Shown here: one piece after another, positions 1-6,892 of the stretch | Layout: each line of letters opens with the position of its first letter | Position numbering within the stretch: the stretch's first letter is position 1 | Source of the DNA: an uncultured bacterium | GTDB lineage: Bacteria; Patescibacteria; JAEDAM01; Absconditabacterales; Absconditicoccaceae | Assembly (NCBI GenBank): GCA_937950065.1 | Contig: CALFEN010000167.1 | Span: 1-7,793 of the forward strand | Direction of reading: 5' to 3' | DNA length: 7,793 nt | Position numbers and translations under genes: made by a program | Notes under the pieces: model-generated | Told to the model about the DNA's origin: nothing | Database searches by the model: none | What the model saw: the letters and a program-made list of their open reading frames with translations, nothing else

Positions 1-689
1 ACAGTAACGGAAAGAAGATATCCGCTGTATATATAGATAAACATTCTGACAAAACGATTTTTTATTTTCATGGGAATGGAGAAAATCTACAGAAAATAGA
101 AGATGACCTTTTATTTATATCAAATAATTTTGGAGTAAACGTCTTGTGTTATGATTATCCATGATACTGAGAATCTAAAGACTCTCCCTATTACGAAAAT
201 ATTTCAAATATATCAAAAATTTTTTATAATTTTCTTGTAGACGAAAAAAAGATAAAAAAGCAAAACATAATATTATGGGGATACTCAATATGATGAGCTG
301 TGGCTATAGATCTAGCTTCCAAAGTAGAATTCGGTAAATTAATCATAACATCTTCCTTCACTTCCAGATACGACATGTCCAAAGCTATGATAGGGTTTGT
401 AGCACAAAATTTTTTGCTCCTGCCCAATAGTTTTGTATCAGAAGAAAAAATTAAAAACATAAAAGTCCCTACTCTGATAATGCATGGAAATAAAGATAAA
501 TTAGTCCCTTATTTTATGGGACAAAGGCTCTTTCAAAATTCAGGAGCTAACAAAAAAATGTTTGTAGAAATAGATAAAAGCTGACATAATTGAATACTGA
601 TGAATTATTGAGAGGAACTAAAACCTATTATTGAAAATTTTTTAAATGACAATTTTGAAAATAAACAAATACTAAAAATATGAGAGTAA
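1..689 (+). CDS. alpha/beta hydrolase, Bem46/ABHD-like serine hydrolase (5' partial)
   Basis: The gene is cut by the window start; 228 codons remain, read in the frame starting at base 3 and ending at TAA 687-689. With TGA as Gly the fold's landmarks appear in order: an HGNG oxyanion-region motif (about residues 23-26 of the fragment), a YDYPGYGES segment typical of Bem46/ABHD13/17-type hydrolases, the nucleophile elbow GYSIGG with the catalytic Ser, HGNKDKLVP carrying the likely catalytic Asp, and SGHNG carrying the catalytic His. Eight TGA codons occur, including both glycines of PGYG and the last two of GYSIGG, so the triad only makes sense with TGA as Gly. No signal peptide can be judged because the N-terminus is missing. 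The substrate is unknown; such enzymes are commonly esterases, lipases or acyl hydrolases. Family call is firm, specific function is not. Confidence 0.9.
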
Positions 690-696
690 AATACTC

Positions 697-724
697 TTGA
701 AATTGTAAGAATTTTTCTTATAAT
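697..724 (+). promoter_or_regulatory. sigma70-like promoter of the secreted-protein gene
   Basis: A -35 box TTGAAA (697-702) is followed by a 16-nt spacer and a perfect -10 TATAAT (719-724). The start codon at 761 would leave a leader of about 30 nt. The spacer has an ATTTTTC tract just before the -10, shared with the promoter at 4709-4736. Confidence 0.7.
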
Positions 725-760
725 TTTTTATGTTTTATTTTTTAAATCAATAAAAAAACC

Positions 761-2443
761 ATGAAAAGAACTTTAAGTTTGATAGCATGTACAATGATTT
801 TGGCAAATTCAACATTTGCATTGAGCACCACGGTAGCTCAACCAACAACATTTACTACTACAACTTCTACAAATCCAGATCTTGCAAAAATAAACAAACT
901 AGCAAGTCTGAAAGACAAAATTATAGAATATCTAAAAAAGGATTTTGATACACGCTCATCTGTAGTAAAGGACACCCAAACTATACAACTTTTAAAAGAA
1001 AAATTTAATCAGTTTATAGAAAATGTAGGATATACTATAGATACCGTACAATATCAGGCTGTCTATGACGAAACTATGACATATTCAAAAGTCCTAGGTA
1101 TGTTAAAAGAAGATTTTAAAGCTTATAAATCTATAAGAAAAGATCTATTGGCAATGCAAAACTGATCAAATCCTTACACTGTAAGTGAAGACGTAGTAAA
1201 AACAGTTGAAGATTATACTCTAGCATTTCAAAAAGATTATATTGATTACCTAGAAAAAAACTTATTCTACGATATGCTTCAATACGATGGAGTAAGCGAA
1301 AACTGAACAATGAATTTTGACTTGAATAGTTCTTACGGACATATAAATTTGAGTCTTTCAGGATATGATTCAAAAATAAATCTAGAAGATTTCTCTCAAG
1401 AAATGAATATGAAAATCTATGTAACTTTTGATTGGAAAGATATATATGGGGAAGACAATGGATATAGTGGTAATGTATACTCTGACATAAATATGAAAGT
1501 ATTTGGAAATATAGTATATTTAACACTAAACGATGCTAAAGTAGATATTTCATGATTGACAAATGCACAACTTTTGGAAGTAAATACTGTATTGAAATCA
1601 CTAAAAGGGAAAACTGTGAAAATAGATAAATCTCAAACTTATATGTATCCTACAAGCTACAGTTCTACTTCTACTATCACTTCTGCAGAAGTTGTTTCAT
1701 GACTAAAGAAAGTTTTGGAAATACTAAAAGAAAATAGTTTATTGACTCCTTACAAAGTATCAGGAAATAAATATTTTGTATATTTCAATAAAGCCACTAT
1801 AGAAAAACTTAAAGCTCTATTCCCTCAACCTGATTATGAAAGCGGTTATGAATATGATGAAACTTCAGCTATGAATAAAGAAATCATGCTTGCTGAAAAC
1901 TTCTATTATCAGAGTGATAAGTGAATAGTTTTGGATACAAATGATATATCTTCTACCTGAAGTTTTATATTTAGCAATGAAGATAACTGATTCCAAATAA
2001 AAGGTAATGTAGAAGGCAAAGGTTACTCTACTTGAAATGAATTTACATTTTTACATAACAGAAACAAATTTAGTTTATCACTAAAGATGTCAGACGAAGT
2101 TGATATGCATATCTTATGGGAAAATAAAAAACTTGATGCATATATTAGAGTACCGATATTTGAAGCTTGACTATCTTGAGATTGTTCAAGAGAAAACGTA
2201 GATCTTGATATCACTTTCAATAAAAATAGCATATGATATTATAAAATGACATTTGACGGAGAAAAAGCTGCTTATGATATAAAACTAGATCTTGATAGCC
2301 TAAAAAACTTAACTCCTGATCTAGAATGATTCTTGATCAAACTTACATGAAATGCTAATATAAGTACTTGAGCTGTAACAATAACAGAGCCTACAAACGC
2401 TGTAGACATCAATGAAGTATTGAGCGGCAGTACAATTTTTTAA
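761..2443 (+). CDS. secreted protein of unrecognised family, 560 aa
   Basis: This reading frame runs from ATG 761 to TAA 2441-2443 through 14 in-frame TGA codons (first at 1163 and 1304). The N-terminus is a Sec signal peptide: basic MKR, a hydrophobic stretch to about residue 20, and a likely cleavage after the TFA motif near residue 21. A Thr/Ser-rich linker follows, then a charged, probably helical region (about residues 40-180), then a long region of alternating polar and hydrophobic residues suggesting beta structure (about 180-560). One stretch near residues 250-290 (VYLTLNDAKVDISGL, then SLKGKTVKIDKS) recalls LolA/LppX-like half-barrel proteins, but that resemblance is weak. There is no C-terminal membrane anchor or sorting motif. 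It appears monocistronic, with a promoter at 697-724 and a terminator at 2464-2495. I do not recognise the family; export is well supported, function is unknown. Confidence 0.88.
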
Positions 2444-2463
2444 AAAAATATTTATCTCTAATA

Positions 2464-2495
2464 AAAAAACACTCCTTCAAACAGGGGTGTTTTTT
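2464..2495 (+). terminator. intrinsic terminator after the secreted-protein gene
   Basis: A CACTCC / GGGGTG stem (2470-2475 with 2484-2489, one T-G wobble) closes an 8-nt loop. It is flanked by an A-run on the left and six Ts on the right, which extend the stem. It lies about 20 nt after the stop codon. The symmetric A/T flanks could let it work in both directions, although no gene approaches from the right. Confidence 0.88.
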
Positions 2496-2496
2496 A

Positions 2497-2531
2497 TTGA
2501 CTTTGCATCAAAAATAAATATATTAGATAAT
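2497..2531 (+). promoter_or_regulatory. candidate promoter of the pilin-like/methyltransferase unit
   Basis: Two overlapping readings are possible: TTGACT (2497-2502) with TATTAG (2521-2526, 18-nt spacer), or TTGCAT (2503-2508) with GATAAT (2526-2531, 17-nt spacer). Either gives a leader of roughly 25-35 nt to ATG 2565. The element starts directly after the T-tract of the preceding terminator. Neither pairing is ideal, so the call is tentative. Confidence 0.4.
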
Positions 2532-2564
2532 AATTATTTATTTTGTAAAAACAATTCTGTTTAT

Positions 2565-3065
2565 ATGAAAATTTATGAGAAGATAAGATATTTTATGATG
2601 TGAATAATGATGCTTTGTATATCCTTGCTTTTGGTGCACAGAGCCAAAATACCAGCACCTCAAGACCAGCAAGTTAACGGATTTGAAATGCAGTCAAAAG
2701 ACAATATAAGAAAAGAAAATCTAAACAAAGTAAACGAGCAGATACAAATTTATATAAAAGATTACAATACAGTACCGACTTCATTGTCCGGTATAGAAGA
2801 TAAAATTTCTACAGATATAATGACAGATCCTGTCAGCCAAACGAAATACTTTTATAGATATTTCATTAAAACAGCAGAAACAGATACTGGAACGATACTA
2901 GCAGCACAGATGGATACTTCTTCCAATTGTAATTTTGCTGCGAATGATTTTGCTGATCTAGAACAAAAAATTGTAGGGAAAACTATGAACGAAGTCAAAA
3001 ATATGGTACAAGCACCTTCAAGCTTCCCTGCAGGAACCCCATGTTTCTGGGTATTAATAAACTAA
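2565..3065 (+). CDS. membrane-anchored pilin-like protein, 166 aa
   Basis: The chosen start is ATG 2565, because it puts a basic MKIYEKIR segment ahead of one hydrophobic helix (about residues 9-24). The only in-frame TGA (2601-2603, Gly) lies in that helix, so a standard-code reader would wrongly begin downstream. The rest is soluble and extracytoplasmic by topology. A helix-like region leads to IYIKDYNTVPTSL, then a TDP...YRY segment. This order (long helix, then a 'YP'-type turn, then a DP-x-Y loop) resembles type II/IV pseudopilin globular domains and parallels the VDPSDKNIHYSYI segment of the prepilin at 6893. It lacks the FTLIE prepilin cleavage motif, so it is not a standard prepilin. 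Two cysteines near residues 123 and 160 could form a disulfide. The gene is followed 22 nt later by the methyltransferase gene. The pilin relationship is inference. Confidence 0.8.
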
Positions 3066-3087
3066 TTTTATAAATAATTTCTTTATT

Positions 3088-3798
3088 TTGGATAAAAATC
3101 ATTTGGAAAAGATAAGAGAATATGAAAAAACTTATCATGATAATCTTTATTTTTCAAAAGAACTGTGAGAAAAATGATCATGGCTCTATAGACCTATAGA
3201 AAGTATAATAAATATGGTTGATAATTTCGAATCAAAAAAAATATCTGTGTTGGATATAGGATGTGGTGTGGGCAGGCATTCTATTCCTATTGCTCAAAAA
3301 ATACAGGACAGCAAAGGAATTGTTGTTTGAGTAGATGTTTTGGAATCAGCTTTAATAAAGTTTTGAGAAAATAAAAAACTTTTTTGAATTAGAGAAGAAT
3401 CATTGTCTTTTGAAAAAGCAGATATAGAAAATTTTGGGATAGAAAAAGAACAATTTGACTATATTTTTTCTGTATCCTGTATAGAGCACGTATCAAGTAT
3501 ACAGTCTTTTTGCAAAGTTATAGAAAAAATAGCTGAGTGAACAAAAAAATGATGAATAAATTATATCATAATGTCTGTAGATAATGAATTATTTGATGAA
3601 GCTGAAAATAAACATACCGCACCTATGGTAGAGGTAAACTTGACTCTGGAAGAAGCTAAAAAAATTTTATACAGCTATTATTGAAATTGGGAGACAATCG
3701 AATGTAGCGTAAAACCATGGCAATCTATACAAACTCACACAAAAACAAATTTAATCCAGAGATGAAACAGTCTACGTTTTGCATCTAAAAAAATTTAA
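3088..3798 (+). CDS. class I SAM-dependent methyltransferase, TTG start
   Basis: The product is 236 aa with a class I Rossmann methyltransferase core. Motif I VLDIGCGVGRH (about residues 54-64) binds SAM; VVGVDV (Gly81 encoded by TGA, Asp83) is the acidic strand-2 motif; FDYIFSVSCIEHV (about 124-136) is motif IV. Ten TGA codons are read as Gly. No ATG lies upstream of motif I at a sensible distance; the frame opens after stops at 3055-3060, and TTG 3088 gives an N-terminus (MDKNHLEK) of normal length, so I choose it. TTG is an accepted start in code 25. It lies 22 nt after the pilin-like gene and is probably co-transcribed with it. The substrate cannot be read from sequence; general Methyltransf_11/25-type enzymes act on small molecules, lipids or proteins. 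Its stop overlaps that of the convergent gene by 4 bp. Confidence 0.88.
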
Positions 3799-4406
3799 GC
3801 TGCTAATTTTGACAAAACACCAGCAACTAATCCTTTAAATTCTTTTTCTTTTGAAACGTCTCGAAATCATTCTATCTTATCAATATAATTTCAATCTTTC
3901 CAAAACAGTAGTGATGGGAAAACAGCTATATTATATTTTTTGGAAATCTCCTGATCAGCGGACATTTTGTAATACTTTACATCTTCAGGTAAGATATCTT
4001 TGATAGGAATAGACCTTATGAGACATTCTATGGTTTCATCACTATATAATTCCAGCACAACAATTCATTTCGAATTTAAAATATATTTTTGAAATTCTCA
4101 AGACTTGATAGTAGTTTTGGTAGATATAGGAGCTCCGCCATATCTATCTACAAAAAGATCTTCTATAGTTCTAGGGTCATTGTCTATTTCTTCTTGGATT
4201 TGCTGTTGTTGCTGTATAGTTTTGGCAAATCTTATTGCTCATACCAGACAGGATTTGGCGCATTTCCCACAGTTGGTGCATTTATCGTGGTCTACTTTGA
4301 TAGACTGCTCAACATCGTCAAAATAAAAAGCACCGAAAGGGCAAGTAGTAATTCCTCCACATTCAGGAACATTATCACATATCTTAAAATTGATAAGAAC
4401 TGTCAT
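3795..4406 (-). CDS. ferredoxin domain fused to a thioredoxin-fold domain, 203 aa
   Basis: Read from ATG (4406-4404) to TAA (3797-3795) with five TGA codons as Gly. Residues 1-60 are a bacterial-type ferredoxin: Cys10, Cys16 and Cys22 (followed by Pro) form an irregular first half, and Cys43, Cys46, Cys49, Cys53 a classic CxxCxxCxxxC second half. Seven cysteines would suit one [4Fe-4S] cluster and perhaps one [3Fe-4S] cluster. A Gln-rich linker (five Gln in a row near residue 66) leads to residues of about 100-203 that look like a thioredoxin fold: a VVLELYS strand, then ETIEC128 where CxxC would be, then VFPSLLFWKDG with the cis-Pro at 164. Only one Cys is left at the redox site, so classical disulfide exchange is unlikely. 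Probably a cytoplasmic electron-transfer or partner-binding protein. The CGA codon at residue 182 may be Arg or Trp. Confidence 0.88.
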
Positions 4407-4420
4407 CTATTTTTATATTA

Positions 4421-4447
4421 ATTATAAATTTTTTAAAAAATTCTTAA
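4421..4447 (-). promoter_or_regulatory. proximal candidate promoter of the ferredoxin fusion gene
   Basis: On the minus strand a perfect TATAAT (4426-4421) follows TTAAGA (4447-4442) at a short 15-nt spacer that consists of an A/T palindrome. The leader would be under 10 nt. The -35 match is only 4 of 6, so the distal candidate competes with it. Confidence 0.35.
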
Positions 4448-4458
4448 CTATATACTAT

Positions 4459-4498
4459 TTTCCTAAAAACATCGCTTTTTTGAAAAAGATTTCCTAAA
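4459..4498. repeat. short direct repeat TTTCCTAAA, two copies
   Basis: The 9-mer TTTCCTAAA occurs at 4459-4467 and 4490-4498, start to start 31 bp apart, about three helical turns. Both copies lie in the possible leader of the minus-strand gene. It could be a paired protein-binding site, but in such AT-rich DNA chance is a fair alternative. Confidence 0.3.
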
Positions 4499-4524
4499 CC
4501 CACTCTGCTATGATTTTAATCAAT

Positions 4525-4553
4525 TTTATAGATTATTCAAGATAATATCTCAA
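4525..4553 (-). promoter_or_regulatory. distal candidate promoter of the ferredoxin fusion gene
   Basis: On the minus strand TTGAGA (4553-4548) is followed by a 17-nt spacer and TATAAA (4530-4525), each box matching consensus at 5 of 6 positions. Transcription from here would give a leader of roughly 110 nt before the ATG at 4406. Confidence 0.42.
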
Positions 4554-4708
4554 AAAATCAATTATAATAACTATTTGATTGATAATAATCGACAGAAACA
4601 ACTAATTTTAGATTTCCTTGAGAAAGTGCAATACACTAAAATATTTTTTGAATCGGAATAACGGATAAAATAAGCCAAAATAAATATTATATAAAAAATA
4701 AAAAAGTC

Positions 4709-4736
4709 TTGAAATTTATGTGTATTTTTCTATAAT
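4709..4736 (+). promoter_or_regulatory. sigma70-like promoter of the lipoprotein gene
   Basis: TTGAAA (4709-4714), a 16-nt spacer and a perfect TATAAT (4731-4736) lie about 60 bp before the ATG at 4797. The hexamers, the spacing and the ATTTTTC tract before the -10 match the promoter at 697-724. Confidence 0.72.
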
Positions 4737-4796
4737 GACACCAATTTATGGTTTATATAACATATTTAATTTCTATATAAATTTAATAATTTAAAG

Positions 4797-5354
4797 ATGA
4801 AAAAAACTTCCCTATTGATTTTGAGTTCATATATTATCCTGATTGCAGGATGTTCCCAAAGCAATCAAAATACGCCAAACAACGTAAATAATAGCACAGG
4901 CGTAAACAGTCTCTCATGATGAGATGTATGTACATCTTCTAATGATAATCAAAGCTGCTCTATATCTATATATGGGTTTAGTGGATATATAGAAAATTTA
5001 TCTGACAAAGATGGAAGCCATTATGTAGATATACAAAAAGTAGAAATATATACATGAGAAAAAGCTGCAGACATGTTTGCAAAGGAGGAACCTGAAAACT
5101 GTGAAAACATAAAAAAAATTCAATGACAAGATAAATGTTATCCGTTGAATAATTATTATATAAAAAAAATCGATAAAACAATTCAATTTGAGGTAATTAC
5201 TGGAACTACCTATGAATTACAAAAAGAATGAGAGTGATGAAACACAAATAACTATGACTATCTAAAATCAACCTTTGAAAAAAACAAATGAAGTTGAGTG
5301 TATTATTTTGAGATAGAAAATAATAAAATTGTTTCTATTAAAAAACAATTTTAA
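4797..5354 (+). CDS. lipoprotein with a widespread uncharacterised extracellular domain, 185 aa
   Basis: The N-terminus (MKKT, hydrophobic run, LIAGC) is a lipoprotein signal peptide with lipidated Cys19. An Asn/Ser-rich tether follows to about residue 40. The body carries, in order, a GYIENLSD segment, a VEIYTGEKAADMFAKEE segment, paired Cys-containing stretches with CYPLNNYYIKK, a FEVITGTTYEL strand, and a C-terminal YYFEIENNKIVSIKKQF. I recognise this order from secreted or lipid-anchored hypothetical proteins of Gram-positive bacteria, with consensus pieces like GYI, GEAA, CLPNDYYIRN and IENGVVTSI; no function is known to me. Nine TGA codons encode Gly, including clusters near residues 41-42 and in the GEGG stretch. 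It has its own promoter at 4709-4736; the ATG at 4797 is the only one giving a proper signal peptide. Membrane-surface location is well supported. Confidence 0.88.
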
Positions 5355-5365
5355 TAAAAATTGAT

Positions 5366-5393
5366 TTGATAATATAAAAAAAATAACTATAAC
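5366..5393 (+). promoter_or_regulatory. candidate promoter of murD
   Basis: TTGATA (5366-5371), a 16-nt spacer and TATAAC (5388-5393), each 5 of 6 to consensus, lie between the lipoprotein stop and ATG 5430. The leader would be about 30 nt, and the spacer length equals that of the promoters at 697 and 4709. Confidence 0.5.
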
Positions 5394-5429
5394 TTTGGGA
5401 TAGAAACTTTAGTAAATAATAAGTACTTG

Positions 5430-6689
5430 ATGATAGCAATATATGGGAAATGACAAATAGGAACAGCTTTAAAAAATTTAATGGACAAATTGAATATACC
5501 TAACAGACTTATGGATGACGACGACGCAGATCATAAATTTCTAAAAGCCTGCAATCAAATAGTTGTAAATCCATGAATAAAACCGAAACATTCTATCTAC
5601 AAAAAATACAAAAAAAAAATTATTTGAGAATTTGACTTTATACGGGAAACTTTACAAGAAAATGAAATGCTACAAAGTTTTGAATTTATATGAATTACTT
5701 GAACAGACGGGAAATCTACCACTACATGGGTGGTGTACAATCTATTTAAAGAGCTTATAAGTCCTTCAAACAATTCTATAGTATGGACTTGAGGAACTAC
5801 AGATATACCACTTAGCCAAGTCGTCTATCAAATCTTGGAGAACTGACGAGAAAATTATAACAATATAGTAATAATAGAGACATCTTCTTTTGTGTGACAC
5901 AATATTAAAAAATTTAAGTTTGACTACAGCATATGGTTGAATTTTTTTGCAGATCATTTAGATTGGCACGTTGATGCTGAAGAGTACTTTAATTCAAAGA
6001 CAAATATTGTAAAAAGCACCAAACATTGAGCTATATTATGAAAAACTGTTATAGAAAAATTTGGGCAGAAAGATAATTATGATATAGAAATTCAAGAAAA
6101 TAATATAGATATTTGAAAGACTAAATTTGTAGGACAGCATAATCTTGAAAACCTATCTCACGCATACAGTCTTATATTGAAATATATAAAGGACAAGGAA
6201 TTAAATATTTCCAGCTTTGATGTATTGGAAAAACTCTATGAGATCAAACCGTTATCTCACAGAACAGAATTTATAAAACAAATTTGAGAAATAAAAATTT
6301 ATGATGACGGAAAATCCACTACAGTGCAAAATTTAAAAGCCTGAATGCAAAGTTTTGGAGAGAAGTTAATTATAATAGCTGGAGGCTCCGACAAGTGAGC
6401 TGACTTTAGTGAGTTGCAAGATATTTTTGCTGAAAAACTTAATTGAGCAGTACTTATTTGAGAAGCAGCAAAAAATATGTGAGAAATCTTGAAAAGATCT
6501 TGAGTAGACTATACAATAACCTGAAACTTACAACTTGCAATAACCAGAGCCTATGAAATGGCAAAGAAAACCAAAACAAAAATAATCCTTTTTAGTCCAT
6601 GATGTGCAAGCTTTGACATGTTTCAAAACCGGCTTGACAGAGTAGAAAAATTTTTGGATGCTATTCAAGTATTAGAGGGGAAAAATTAA
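5430..6689 (+). CDS. murD: UDP-N-acetylmuramoyl-L-alanine--D-glutamate ligase (MurD)
   Basis: The 419-aa product matches the MurD ATP-dependent ligase that adds D-Glu to UDP-MurNAc-L-Ala in the cytoplasm during peptidoglycan precursor synthesis. Seen in order: a short N-terminal Rossmann-like domain (IAIYGKGQIG), P-loop GITGTDGKSTTT (about 88-98; catalytic Lys95), ETSSF with the metal-binding Glu, LNFFADHLDWH, the SKTNIV Lys (about 190) that is carbamylated in MurD, GQHNLEN, SHRTE, YDDGKSTT, GGSDKG and SPGCASFDMF. The length is near the usual 440-460, slightly short in domain 1. The P-loop has Asp where Asn is usual (GTNGKS). Twenty TGA codons are Gly, two of them in the P-loop. CGG occurs at residues 72 and 401 and CGA at 140; residue 401 lies where MurDs usually have Phe or Tyr. 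No other mur or division genes adjoin it. ATG 5430 is chosen because it begins the first beta strand. Confidence 0.94.
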
Positions 6690-6837
6690 TAACAATCTGT
6701 GAAAAAAACAAAGACTAATATAAAATATATAGATAAGAATGCCCACTAAAGACCCTATACATTTTGAGATTAAATTTTGTTAAAACCCAGTATAAAACAT
6801 TATTATCTATAGACAATTCTATACAAAAATTAAGTCT

Positions 6838-6866
6838 TTTACCTATAGAGCAAAAAGGATTATAAT
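6838..6866 (+). promoter_or_regulatory. candidate promoter of the prepilin gene
   Basis: TTTACC (6838-6843, 4 of 6), a 17-nt spacer and a perfect TATAAT (6861-6866) lie just before ATG 6893, implying a leader of about 20 nt. The 203-bp gap after murD contains no convincing terminator. Confidence 0.5.
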
Positions 6867-6892
6867 GTTTTTATCTCTATCAAAATATTGAA

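Larger units (their letters stand above)
4407..4796. other. 390-bp divergent AT-rich intergenic region
   Basis: No frame on either strand stays open over a useful length even with TGA as sense; TAA is frequent throughout. It holds candidate promoters for both flanking genes, a perfect 16-bp A/T palindrome at 4427-4442, and a short direct repeat at 4459-4498. I see no tRNA, no GC-rich hairpin and no known riboswitch core. About 150 bp (4555-4705) hold nothing I can name. Confidence 0.7.

Noticed and set aside
683..697. Hairpin AGAGT-AAAAT-ACTCT at the hydrolase stop codon as a terminator
   Set aside because: The stem is five base pairs, includes the stop codon, has no T-run after it and overlaps the next promoter's -35 box.
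761..800. Possible lipobox LIAC (Cys at residue 10) in the secreted protein
   Set aside because: The hydrophobic run before this Cys is only about six residues, too short for a lipoprotein signal, and the hydrophobic region continues past it to a normal TFA cleavage site.
1131..1526. Minus-strand open frame of 131 codons inside the secreted-protein gene
   Set aside because: It lies opposite a frame with signal peptide, promoter and terminator; its translation is low in complexity and rich in Leu, Tyr, Ser and Phe, typical of the reverse of AT-rich coding DNA.
761..2443. Reading the many in-frame TGAs as a decaying pseudogene or as selenocysteine sites
   Set aside because: All eight genes show the same pattern, with no frameshifts and no TAA or TAG inside them, and TGA falls on conserved glycines rather than on Cys-like redox positions.
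2607..2609. ATG 2607 as the start of the pilin-like gene
   Set aside because: It is favoured only if TGA 2601-2603 is a stop. With TGA as Gly, ATG 2565 restores the basic N-terminus before the membrane helix and fits the upstream promoter.
4089..4421. Plus-strand open frames opposite the ferredoxin fusion
   Set aside because: The minus-strand frame has a full ferredoxin cysteine pattern and the thioredoxin cis-Pro region; the plus-strand translations show no family features.
4978..5186. Minus-strand open frames opposite the lipoprotein gene
   Set aside because: Hydrophobic, low-complexity translations from the reverse of a well-supported lipoprotein gene with its own promoter.
5346..5363. 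CAATTTT / AAAATTG hairpin at the end of the lipoprotein gene as a terminator
   Set aside because: The stem has only two G-C pairs and no T-tract follows; such structures are expected by chance in this base composition.
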